Positions 44,263 to 52,646 of a DNA stretch of 64,000 bases are shown here, in pieces (position 1 is the stretch's first letter; every line of letters starts with the position of its first letter). The position numbers and the translations under genes are program-made. This DNA is from HXMU1420-13 sp963691715 (GTDB lineage Bacteria > Bacteroidota > Rhodothermia > Balneolales > Balneolaceae), in the NCBI GenBank assembly GCA_963691715.1, contig OY829281.1, positions 2,604,001 through 2,668,000 of the forward strand. The letters run 5' to 3'. The notes under the pieces were generated by a model, which saw only the letters and a program-made list of their open reading frames with translations, was not told the origin of the DNA and did no database searches.

Positions 44263-45321
44263 TTAATTTTTTACTGCACGTTCTGCTAAGCTTCTTTTAT
44301 CGTTACACATTTCCTCTCGGAAATTATCAATACAAGCACTTTCACCCAATATAACCAGTGAATCTCCAGCTTTTATGGTTTGAGTACTTTTTGGATTAAA
44401 TACGATGTTACCATTAGATGGGAGTACCGCTATTACTAGAACTTCATATTTACTTCGAATATTTACTTCCATTAGGTTTTTATCAGCCATCGGAGAACCT
44501 TCATTCACAATAACTTCATCAAACGTGTTATCTTGTTGATCATCACGTGTCATTTTTTCAATAAACTGATCGACTTTTGGTCGAAGAATCACATTTGCCA
44601 TTCTATCAGCTCCTATTTCATAGGGAGAAACTACTTTATCTGCTCCTGCTCTTAGAATTCTTTTTCGGTTTGCATGTTCATTTGATCTAACTAATATGAA
44701 GATATCTTTTTTTAGATCACGCGCTAATAATGTTGTAAAAACATTCTCTTGATCGCTAGACAATGTACATATTAAAGCTTTAGATCGTTGTATTCCCGCT
44801 TTAATTAAAGAATCTTCTTCTTGCGCATTTCCTTTTACGTATAGGAATTTATCCTTTTCAATGCGTTTAATATTCGACTCACAATGTTCTATGATAACAA
44901 CTGGAAGATTTGCCTTTTTTAAAACATTAGCTATTCGATTTCCGATTCTTCCATATCCACAAACGATATAGTGATTTTCTAATTCTCCAAGTTTCTTTTT
45001 CATAGCCCTAGTTAGAAGTAATTTGCTTTCAAAGAGTAATTGAGTGGTTTGTGATGCAACATAAGAAATTATGCCAATTCCAATCACAAATAAACCCATA
45101 GTGAAAACTCTGCCAGCAATAGAAAGTGATTGAATTTCACCAAAGCCAATTGTTGAGATTGTAATGAACGACATATAGAGTCCTTCAAAGAAAGACATTC
45201 CCTCTAAATGATGGTATCCAACAGAACCTACAAAGAAGATAATCAACAAAAAAGCAGTAGCTAATATAATTCTCTTAATTGCTTCATTTTCAACAATAGA
45301 TGTATAAAAAGGGTTTTTCAT
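44263..45321 (-). CDS. potassium channel with RCK/TrkA regulatory domains
   Basis: A 352-aa Kch-like channel subunit. Two membrane helices (about 18-38 and 72-92) flank the pore helix and filter TISTIGFGE (about 56-64). A TrkA-N Rossmann domain follows (IVCGYGRIGNRIANVL, about 118-235), then a TrkA-C domain (about 260-345). Gates K+ flow in response to a nucleotide or ion. 17 bp upstream of aroC. Confidence 0.95.
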   Translation of the reverse strand: MKNPFYTSIVENEAIKRIILATAFLLIIFFVGSVGYHHLEGMSFFEGLYMSFITISTIGFGEIQSLSIAGRVFTMGLFVIGIGIISYVASQTTQLLFESKLLLTRAMKKKLGELENHYIVCGYGRIGNRIANVLKKANLPVVIIEHCESNIKRIEKDKFLYVKGNAQEEDSLIKAGIQRSKALICTLSSDQENVFTTLLARDLKKDIFILVRSNEHANRKRILRAGADKVVSPYEIGADRMANVILRPKVDQFIEKMTRDDQQDNTFDEVIVNEGSPMADKNLMEVNIRSKYEVLVIAVLPSNGNIVFNPKSTQTIKAGDSLVILGESACIDNFREEMCNDKRSLAERAVKN

Positions 45322-45324
45322 ATT

Positions 45325-46368
45325 TTAGTGTGTCTTAGTTCGAACACTAATTTGCACAATTCCACCAATATCACTCAATGAGTTTCTACTAATATCAATT
45401 TCCAATTTCTTTAGATTAATACCAACTCCAATGCTAGCTCCTGCCAAATCAAAATTTTCATTTACTTTGGCTTGATCATGTTGCCACCGATTATAACCAA
45501 AACGTAACTCAAGATTTTTTCCAAGTTGCGCTTCTCCACCGAGTATAAGATGGCGGAATAATTGATCCCCAAAATCTAACTTTGATACCTCTCCTTTTGT
45601 ACGTAAATCCCAATTGTTTAGCTGGCGTAAAGTTATAGATAATTGAAATGGAAAATTCTCTGGTTTTTTTGAAAATCCCACAGAAATATCAAATGGTAGT
45701 TCCTCCCGCGTATCATTAAAATACGTTATCTGATCTCCAAGATTTCGAATGGATAAAGCTGCACTGAATCGATTATCAACATCCGTGTAATAGAAGCCGG
45801 CGCTTCCAGCAACAGCGGATGAACTATATTCTCCATAAGATGAATGGATATAGTCTAATCCAGCACCAGCTCTTAACGAGCTTGAAAGTTGAGTCGAAAT
45901 TGTTCCATTAATGGCTATATCACTCGCAGTTAAGTCTCCTAAATTTGTACCATTACTATCATATTCTGTTAATTTTCCATACCCCGCATATCGGATGCCA
46001 AAACCAACAGTTCCTATATTCTGAATATATAGCGCATAATTAGCGAATCCGTAACGTGCATCTGCTAAATAGTTTACAAATGTAGCAGATATATTTTTTG
46101 TTGAAGATTCATCTAAATATGCTGGATTAATATGCATTAAGGCTGAATTTCCGTCAAATATTGCTATTTGATTCCCTCCTAAGGCAGCTGCTCTTGGTGA
46201 TGAGGGTAATTCAAGAAAACGGTACACTTCATTACCCTCAGTTTGTGCAATGATGCTTGGGTTTATGAAGAAAAGTAAAAAAGTAACGGTTAGATTAATT
46301 CTGAATATGCTCACTGATAATACCACAATTCGTGTAAATGTTTTGTAATATAAGAAACGAGCACGCAA
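45325..46368 (-). CDS. porQ: type IX secretion system protein PorQ-like outer-membrane beta-barrel
   Basis: A 347-aa protein with a signal peptide (hydrophobic core LTVTFLLFFINPSIIA-Q, preceded by an unusually long N-terminus of about 25 residues). The mature start EVYRFLELPSSPRAAALGGN, then INPAYLDE, VNYLADARYGFANYAL and alternating beta strands are typical of PorQ. PorQ and PorV mark T9SS, the secretion route of many Bacteroidota. Divergent from mlaE with a 37-bp gap. Confidence 0.88.
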   Translation of the reverse strand: MRARFLYYKTFTRIVVLSVSIFRINLTVTFLLFFINPSIIAQTEGNEVYRFLELPSSPRAAALGGNQIAIFDGNSALMHINPAYLDESSTKNISATFVNYLADARYGFANYALYIQNIGTVGFGIRYAGYGKLTEYDSNGTNLGDLTASDIAINGTISTQLSSSLRAGAGLDYIHSSYGEYSSSAVAGSAGFYYTDVDNRFSAALSIRNLGDQITYFNDTREELPFDISVGFSKKPENFPFQLSITLRQLNNWDLRTKGEVSKLDFGDQLFRHLILGGEAQLGKNLELRFGYNRWQHDQAKVNENFDLAGASIGVGINLKKLEIDISRNSLSDIGGIVQISVRTKTH

Positions 46369-46405
46369 GAACTATCTGGAGATTAGAGGCAAGTAACTTT
46401 TTTTG

Positions 46406-47143
46406 ATGGAAGCACTCAGACAATTTGGACAATACTCACTTCTTTTGTATCAGGCGCTACGCTCTGTGACGGAGTTTAGTACCTATAGAAAAAATTTATT
46501 CACAGAATTTGTGAAAATTGGGTATGAATCTATTCCCATTATTATGCTTACAGGGGTGTTTACTGGCGCCGTATTAACTCTTCAAACTGCATATCAATTA
46601 GATACGGATCTATTTCCTACAACCATTGTTGGCTCAATAGTTGGGCAATCTATAATCATTGAATTGGCTGCAGTAATTGGAGCTTTAGTATTAGCCGGAA
46701 AAGTGGGTGCTAGAATTTCTACAGAACTGGGTACGATGAGAGTTAGTGAACAAATTGATGCGTTAGAATCGATGGGTTTTAACTCTGTTACATTTTTGGT
46801 AGTTCCCAGAATTATGGCTGGAATTGTTATGTTTCCAGTGTTATACATAACGGCTGCTACTACTGGTATCTTAGGTGGAATTCTAGCGGGTGCTTTGGAC
46901 GGAATATTACCACCTGCAGATTTTATGCAGGGAGCCAGAGAGTTTTTCTTTGAAGAAGATGTAGTCTTTGGATTTGTAAAATCATTTGTATTTGGCTTTG
47001 TTATAACTTCTATTTCGTGTTTTAAAGGATATTTTGCCTTCGGGGGTGCGGAAGGTGTTGGAAACGCAACCACTCAATCAACGGTATTAAGTTGTATATA
47101 CATTTTACTTTCTGATTTTGTGTTAGCTGCTATATTATTGTGA
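46406..47143 (+). CDS. mlaE: MlaE-like ABC transporter permease (phospholipid transport)
   Basis: A 245-aa permease with about five to six membrane helices, starting at ATG 46406 (TTG one codon earlier is less likely). The MlaE signature is EQIDALESMGFNSVTFLVVPRIMAG. Works with the next two genes to move phospholipids between the inner and outer membranes. Ends 1 bp before mlaF. Confidence 0.95.
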   Translation: MEALRQFGQYSLLLYQALRSVTEFSTYRKNLFTEFVKIGYESIPIIMLTGVFTGAVLTLQTAYQLDTDLFPTTIVGSIVGQSIIIELAAVIGALVLAGKVGARISTELGTMRVSEQIDALESMGFNSVTFLVVPRIMAGIVMFPVLYITAATTGILGGILAGALDGILPPADFMQGAREFFFEEDVVFGFVKSFVFGFVITSISCFKGYFAFGGAEGVGNATTQSTVLSCIYILLSDFVLAAILL

Positions 47144-47144
47144 T

Positions 47145-47879
47145 ATGATTGAAGTTATAAATCTTACTAAAAGCTTTGGTGAAAACCTCATATGGAGTGA
47201 TATTACTTTTGATATAGAGGATAATGAAACCATTGCTATAATTGGAAAATCAGGTAGTGGAAAATCAGTATTACTTAAACACCTTAACGCACTCCTGTAT
47301 CCAGACTCAGGAGATATATTAATAGACGGACAATGTTTATTTGAATTATCCTATTCAGAACTTCGTAAAACACGTCAAAGGTTTGGTATTTTATTTCAGG
47401 GAGGCGCCCTTTTCGATTCTATTAATACATTTGAAAATGTTGCCTTTCCATTACGATATTTTACTGATCAAGCCGAAGATGAAATTCAGCATAATGTATA
47501 TGAAGCCCTAAAAATGGTTAATTTAGAATCTTCTGGGTCAAAACCAACATCTGCATTGTCTGGTGGAATGAGAAAAAGAGTGGGTTTAGCTCGAGCAATA
47601 ATTTTAAAGCCGCAATACTTATTATACGATGAACCTACATCAGGCTTAGATCCTAAAACTTCTGATGAGATCAATGAATTAATCATTCAAATGGCAAATT
47701 CATTAAATATAACTTCGATAGTGATTACACACGATATGCATAGCGTATTAAGAATTGCAGAAAAAGTAGCATTCATAGACGAACAAACATTGAGCTGGCA
47801 TGGTACAATATCAGAAATGAAAGCAAGTAACCATCCACCTTTAGTTGATTTTATTAAAGCAAGTGAATATCAGATATAA
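47145..47879 (+). CDS. mlaF: MlaF-like ABC transporter ATP-binding protein
   Basis: A 244-aa ABC ATPase. Walker A GKSGSGKSVLLK, Q-loop ILFQGGALFDSINTFENVAFPL (the MlaF type), signature LSGGMRKRVGLARAI, Walker B LLYDEPTSGLDP and the H-loop ITHDMH. Energises the MlaE permease. Directly follows mlaE. Confidence 0.96.
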   Translation: MIEVINLTKSFGENLIWSDITFDIEDNETIAIIGKSGSGKSVLLKHLNALLYPDSGDILIDGQCLFELSYSELRKTRQRFGILFQGGALFDSINTFENVAFPLRYFTDQAEDEIQHNVYEALKMVNLESSGSKPTSALSGGMRKRVGLARAIILKPQYLLYDEPTSGLDPKTSDEINELIIQMANSLNITSIVITHDMHSVLRIAEKVAFIDEQTLSWHGTISEMKASNHPPLVDFIKASEYQI

Positions 47880-47910
47880 CTATTTTATCGCAATATAGGA
47901 GCACCCCTAA

Positions 47911-48840
47911 ATGACATTAAGTAATGAATTAAAAATTGGAATCGTAATTATTGTAGCACTAGTTGTTGCTTTTTTTGGTTTTCGATTCATGAATGATGAA
48001 CCCCTACTTTCGAGCGTAAATTTATTAAATACTAAATTTGATAATGTGGACGGTCTACTTAAAGGAAGCGCGGTAACAATGAATGGATTTAAAGTGGGGA
48101 GTGTAAGAAATTTAACCTTTCTGCCCGAAAAAGATAGTATTCTTGTGGAAATAAGCATCACTGAGCCTGTTCCAATCCCAATTGGTTCCATTGCTCAACT
48201 TGCAGCACCTGATTTACTAGGTGCAACATCTATACAAATTGTTAGATCAAAAAATAAAGAGATGATAGAATGGGGATCTAATATAAAAGGGGAACAAACT
48301 ATCGGACTATTAAGCTCATTTTCAGACCAAGGTGCGGCCCTTGCAGATACTGTTAATGTTACGTTAACAGAATTAAATAAATTTATTAGGGGGGTTAATA
48401 AAATTGAGGAAGGTACATCGAATCAAATTGAAGCGACGGTAGATAATTTCAAAGAAGTTTCCGATGTAGTGGAACAAATAATAAACTCTAGGAAATCAGA
48501 TATTGATTCACTTATTATTGCAACAAATAATACCCTCCAAAATATTAGCGAATTATCTGATTCTTCAACTGCAGACTTGGAATCATTGATTGTAAATCTC
48601 GAACAGTTTAGTAACGACCTAGAAATTTTAAGTACTAACTTAGAAGAATCGACTAGTTCACTAAAAAGTATTTTAGAAAAAATGGATAGTGGTGAAGGCA
48701 CCATTGGATTAATGCTTAATAATCCATCCTTATATAATAATTTGGATAGTTTAACATACAATCTAAATGATCTTATTCTTAAGATTCAAGATAACCCAGG
48801 CGATTATTTAAAGTATATGCGATTGATAGAAATTTTTTAA
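47911..48840 (+). CDS. mlaD: MlaD-like MCE-domain lipid-binding protein
   Basis: A 309-aa protein with one N-terminal membrane helix (IVIIVALVVAFFGFRFM), the MCE domain about 35-120 (FDNVDGLLKGSAVTMNGFKVGSV, then IPIGSIAQLAAPDLLGATSI) and a long helical C-terminal part (about 140-290) that repeats DS/S-rich heptad-like segments. Third subunit of the Mla system, anchored in the inner membrane. Length is greater than E. coli MlaD (183 aa), as is usual for Bacteroidota. Confidence 0.94.
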   Translation: MTLSNELKIGIVIIVALVVAFFGFRFMNDEPLLSSVNLLNTKFDNVDGLLKGSAVTMNGFKVGSVRNLTFLPEKDSILVEISITEPVPIPIGSIAQLAAPDLLGATSIQIVRSKNKEMIEWGSNIKGEQTIGLLSSFSDQGAALADTVNVTLTELNKFIRGVNKIEEGTSNQIEATVDNFKEVSDVVEQIINSRKSDIDSLIIATNNTLQNISELSDSSTADLESLIVNLEQFSNDLEILSTNLEESTSSLKSILEKMDSGEGTIGLMLNNPSLYNNLDSLTYNLNDLILKIQDNPGDYLKYMRLIEIF

Positions 48841-48954
48841 AAATAGCGCCCATTTAGGGATGCATTTCATCAATTCAAAAGAGCATGTATTACTTATAGT
48901 AGCTAACTAAAATTCAATATTGCTAGACCCCTTTCCTTTACTTGCGCAGAGACG

Positions 48955-48962
48955 TATATTTG
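48955..48962 (+). promoter_or_regulatory. putative promoter -7 box of the ppiD-like gene
   Basis: TATATTTG fits TAnnTTTG. It lies 84 bp before the start codon in a 205-bp gap after mlaD. No clear TTG stands about 19 bp upstream (only TTT-rich DNA), so the call is tentative. Confidence 0.45.
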
Positions 48963-49045
48963 CAGGCTATCAAATTGAGTGAATTCACTCGATGATTAAC
49001 TACAAACAATAACATTTTTTAGATATACAGTAGAGGCGACCTGTT

Positions 49046-50818
49046 ATGGGTGTAATGACTAAAATGAGAGACAACACAGCGATTGTCTTATACATACTAA
49101 TCGGTTCTTTTGGATTACTTTGGGTAGTAATGGATGTGTATGATCCAAATGTGACAAGTATGGGACCCCGCTCGTTAGGTGAAGTTAATGGTGAGCCAAT
49201 CTCGCTGGAAGAATACAACAGTAGAGTTCAATATTACACAAACGCATATTCTCAGCAGTCTGGATCAGCGATTACCCCAGAAATTCGTGCAATCTATGAA
49301 TCTCAAGTTTGGGAAGAACTTGTAAGCACGAAGTTACTGGAACAGAAAATGGATGAACTTGGAATAACTGTTACTGATTCAGAATTACTTGATATGGCAT
49401 TTGGGGATACCCCAGATCCTTTAATAAGACAATATTTTCAGCGAGAAGATGGTACAATAGATCGTTTTGCTGTGGAAAATGTACTTACTGATCCAACATA
49501 TTCAAACGAAGCGTTAGCAATTGAAATCCAATTAAGACAAAAAAGGCGTCAAGAAAAATTAAGCAACTTCATTACTGCAGGATTACAAGTAACCGATCAG
49601 CAGATTAAGGATGAGTTTAATAAAAGAAATTCTTTCGCCGATATTAGCTTCATAAAATTCCCATACAATGATGTTACTGATGCTGAGATAGAAATAACAG
49701 AAAATGATATCAGGGAATACTATAACACCAACAAAGAGTCTTATAAAACCGAAGAAAGCTATAGAGCAAAGTTTGTAACCTTTAGCACTCTCGCAACTTC
49801 GAACGATACTGCAACGATCAATGGTGAACTAGAAGATTTAAGAATTGCGTTTGCAGAGTCTGATGAAGATTCATTGTTTTTAATGAGAAATCAGTCTACA
49901 ACACCTTACAACGGTGTGTATATAAAATCTTCTGAATTAAGAGAAGATTATGCTCCTGTTTTAGATATTAATGAGGGTGAAGTTACAGAGGTACTTAATC
50001 TTGGAACAAGTGCAGCGATCATTAAAAAAATTGACATGCGCGGATCTGAAATTAAATTTGCTGTAATGTCGTCTGTCTATGAAGCGCTCCCAGCAACTGT
50101 TGACGATGCATTTGAGGCTGCTGATGAGTTTCTTTACTTTGCAACTGAAGAAAGTTCTTTTGACGAAGAAGCGGAAAGATCAGAACTTTTAGTAGGCGCT
50201 GCATTTGCAACCGAAGGCAATACTTTTGTTTCAGGAGTTGGATCCAGCCAGCAAGTTTTAACTTTCTTAGAAACGGGAGAAGAAGGTGATATATCTGAAC
50301 CAATCGAGTTAGCCACTCAATTCGTAGTACTTGAAATTACAGAAGTAACTGAAGCTGGCTACCGATCTTTAGACGAGGTTCGTGCACAAATAGAAACACA
50401 AGTTAGAAATCAAATGCGGCGTGAATTAACTCTTCAAAACATTAATGAGATGTTAGCGGTACATTCAAGTCTTGAGTCATTAGCCAATTCATCAGAGAAA
50501 GAGATCCAAACAGTAGATGGACTTGCCGCTAATGCAACGGTACTTACTGGTGGTGGTAGAGAACCAGGAATAATTGGTAGTGTTTTCGCACTAGAAAATA
50601 ATACGATTTCATCGGCTTTAGAAGGAACATCTGGTGCCTATGTGGTATATGTAAATTCAATTGTAGAACCAATGGAAAGTACCTTAGATGACGTAACGGC
50701 ATCAGGTATTAGAACAGAGCTAGAGCAACAAATTAACCAAAAATATTTAGCTGTATGGTTAGATCAGTTAGAAAGTGAAGCTGATATTGTCGATAATAGA
50801 AGCAGGTTACTCCGATAA
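49046..50818 (+). CDS. PpiD/SurA-like membrane-anchored chaperone
   Basis: A 590-aa protein. A single membrane helix at about 13-30 (AIVLYILIGSFGLLWVVM) anchors it. The region about 45-205 is a SurA_N-type chaperone domain (GEVNGEPISLEEYNSRVQYY ... LLEQKMDELGITVTDSEL). The middle (about 210-480) would hold one or two parvulin-like domains, but the usual GDLG...F motif is not recognisable. Likely helps fold outer-membrane proteins. Starts at ATG 49046. ATG 49055 in the same frame is an alternative. Followed by a strong terminator. Confidence 0.9.
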   Translation: MGVMTKMRDNTAIVLYILIGSFGLLWVVMDVYDPNVTSMGPRSLGEVNGEPISLEEYNSRVQYYTNAYSQQSGSAITPEIRAIYESQVWEELVSTKLLEQKMDELGITVTDSELLDMAFGDTPDPLIRQYFQREDGTIDRFAVENVLTDPTYSNEALAIEIQLRQKRRQEKLSNFITAGLQVTDQQIKDEFNKRNSFADISFIKFPYNDVTDAEIEITENDIREYYNTNKESYKTEESYRAKFVTFSTLATSNDTATINGELEDLRIAFAESDEDSLFLMRNQSTTPYNGVYIKSSELREDYAPVLDINEGEVTEVLNLGTSAAIIKKIDMRGSEIKFAVMSSVYEALPATVDDAFEAADEFLYFATEESSFDEEAERSELLVGAAFATEGNTFVSGVGSSQQVLTFLETGEEGDISEPIELATQFVVLEITEVTEAGYRSLDEVRAQIETQVRNQMRRELTLQNINEMLAVHSSLESLANSSEKEIQTVDGLAANATVLTGGGREPGIIGSVFALENNTISSALEGTSGAYVVYVNSIVEPMESTLDDVTASGIRTELEQQINQKYLAVWLDQLESEADIVDNRSRLLR

Positions 50819-50842
50819 ATAAAAAGTATATGAGTTCAAGAT

Positions 50843-50871
50843 GGGTAAGAACGATGTTCTTACCCTTTTTT
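50843..50871 (+). terminator. intrinsic terminator after the ppiD-like gene
   Basis: GGGTAAGAAC (50843-50852) and GTTCTTACCC (50856-50865) form a 10-bp perfect stem with a GAT loop, followed by six Ts. It starts 25 bp after the stop codon and separates this gene from ribD. Confidence 0.92.
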
Positions 50872-50906
50872 GTTTCAGGTAGATATATTTTAAGCGGCAC
50901 TTTAGT

Positions 50907-52037
50907 ATGAAGAATTCTAACCCAACACATAGCGATGAACACTGGATGTTCAGAGCTATTGAACTAGCAAAAAAAGGGACGGGGAACGTATCGCCAAACC
51001 CATTAGTAGGTTGTGTAGTTGTTGATGAAAAAAATAATGTAATAGGGGAAGGTTATCATAAAAAAATTGGACAAGCTCACGCTGAAGTTAATGCCATAGA
51101 ATCAATTAAAGATAAAGCCGCCTTAAAAAATGCTACCGTATATGTTACTTTAGAACCATGTTCCCATTTTGGAAAGACCCCACCATGCGCCGTAATGTTA
51201 ACCACCTTACCAATTAAAAGAGTTGTTATTGGACATCAAGATCCAAATAAAAAAGTTGATGGTAAAGGGATTCGTATCCTTAGAGAAAAAGGTTTACAGG
51301 TAGATATTGGTATTTTAAAAGATGAGTGTGAAAAACTAAATGAATATTTCATTCATCATCAAACATATGGAAGACCTTTTATAACACTTAAAATCGCTCA
51401 AACGGCTGATGGGTACTTAGCTGCTCCTGATGGAGATTCTGAATGGATTTCAGGGAAAAAATCAAGAGAGCTGGTTCATCGTTGGAGGGCAGAAATGGAT
51501 GCAGTACTGATAGGTAGAACTACAGCTTTTACAGACGATCCAAGCTTAACGGTTCGCCATGTAAAAGGTCGGCAGCCTAAGCGCATAGTGTTAGATGGAC
51601 CATATGAACTTCCTCGTAATTTGAAGCTATTTTCTGATAAGTATGAAGAGAAAACCATAGTAATTACTTGGAACAAAAAAGCATCAGCCACAGATGCAGA
51701 TTCGATGCTTAAAGTAATGCAACATAATTACTTTAGGGGTGAGGTTATACAAGTTGGGAAAAAAGACGAACATGTTAATTTAAAGGAAACATTTGCAGAA
51801 TTAGGTCAACGTGGCATTAACTCCATATTGGTAGAAGGGGGGCAGAATTTATCTTCTGCATTACTTAAATCAGGGCTTGTAGACAAGCTTCAACTATTTA
51901 TTGCTCCAAAATTACTAGGAGGAGGAACTAAATCTATTATGAATTTAGGAATAAATAACATGAGAGATATCATTAACTTAAAAGATGCCAACTGGAGTGA
52001 GATTGGTTCCGATTTACTTTTAACCGCATATTTATAA
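50907..52037 (+). CDS. ribD: bifunctional riboflavin biosynthesis protein RibD
   Basis: Deaminase and reductase steps of riboflavin synthesis. The 376-aa protein has the cytidine-deaminase-like domain (about 1-150) with zinc motifs HAEVNAI and EPCSHFGKTPPC, and the reductase domain (about 155-376) with ITLKIAQTADGYLA, RAEMDAVLIGRTTAFTDDP, and SILVEGGQNL. Only 87 bp separate it from the previous gene's stop, and I see no FMN riboswitch. 3 bp before ribE. Confidence 0.97.
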   Translation: MKNSNPTHSDEHWMFRAIELAKKGTGNVSPNPLVGCVVVDEKNNVIGEGYHKKIGQAHAEVNAIESIKDKAALKNATVYVTLEPCSHFGKTPPCAVMLTTLPIKRVVIGHQDPNKKVDGKGIRILREKGLQVDIGILKDECEKLNEYFIHHQTYGRPFITLKIAQTADGYLAAPDGDSEWISGKKSRELVHRWRAEMDAVLIGRTTAFTDDPSLTVRHVKGRQPKRIVLDGPYELPRNLKLFSDKYEEKTIVITWNKKASATDADSMLKVMQHNYFRGEVIQVGKKDEHVNLKETFAELGQRGINSILVEGGQNLSSALLKSGLVDKLQLFIAPKLLGGGTKSIMNLGINNMRDIINLKDANWSEIGSDLLLTAYL

Positions 52038-52040
52038 AAA

Positions 52041-52646
52041 ATGTTTACAGGAATAGTATCAGAAACTGGAGAAATACAATCCGTTAAAAGCCTTAATGGT
52101 GGAGGAATAGAATTCGAAATTTCATCATCTTTCGCTGGTAGCTGCCATATAGATGAAAGTATTTCTATAAACGGTGCTTGCCATACAGTTACCGCCTTCA
52201 ATAATCATACTTTTACTGTTCAAAGTGTAGAAGAAACGCTTAGAAAGACTACCATGGGTAATCTCACAAAAGGTACAAAAGTTAACCTTGAGCGATCCAT
52301 GACTTTGCAACAAGGAATCGAAGGTCATTTAGTACAAGGTCATGTTGATACAACGGGTAATATTTCTTCAATTGAAAAGGAAGAAACGGGTTGGTTGATA
52401 ACGGTAAAATATCCCGATGAATTCACAAACATGATTGTTGGCAGGGGTAGTATAACGGTTGAAGGTATTAGTCTTACTGTAGCTAGGGAAAAAGGTAATG
52501 AATTTACAATGGCTATAATCCCCTATACTTGGGAGAATACAAATCTAAAATTTAAAAAAGTAGGTGATTCAGTAAATCTTGAATTTGATGTTATTGGTAA
52601 ATATGTTGTCAAATACCTCGCCTCAATAGGTAGAGATTCCATCTAG
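52041..52646 (+). CDS. ribE: riboflavin synthase alpha chain
   Basis: Joins two lumazine molecules to give riboflavin. The 201-aa protein shows the tandem lumazine-binding barrels: MFTGIVSETGEIQSV with ISINGACHTVTAF (first) and EGHLVQGHVDTTGNI with GSITVEGISLTVA (second). Its TAG stop shares three of four bases with the stop of lptD on the other strand (CTAG at 52643-52646). Confidence 0.96.
   Translation: MFTGIVSETGEIQSVKSLNGGGIEFEISSSFAGSCHIDESISINGACHTVTAFNNHTFTVQSVEETLRKTTMGNLTKGTKVNLERSMTLQQGIEGHLVQGHVDTTGNISSIEKEETGWLITVKYPDEFTNMIVGRGSITVEGISLTVAREKGNEFTMAIIPYTWENTNLKFKKVGDSVNLEFDVIGKYVVKYLASIGRDSI

Noticed and set aside
50819..50906. FMN riboswitch before ribD
   Set aside because: The 88-bp gap is taken up by the previous gene's terminator and is too short for the aptamer.
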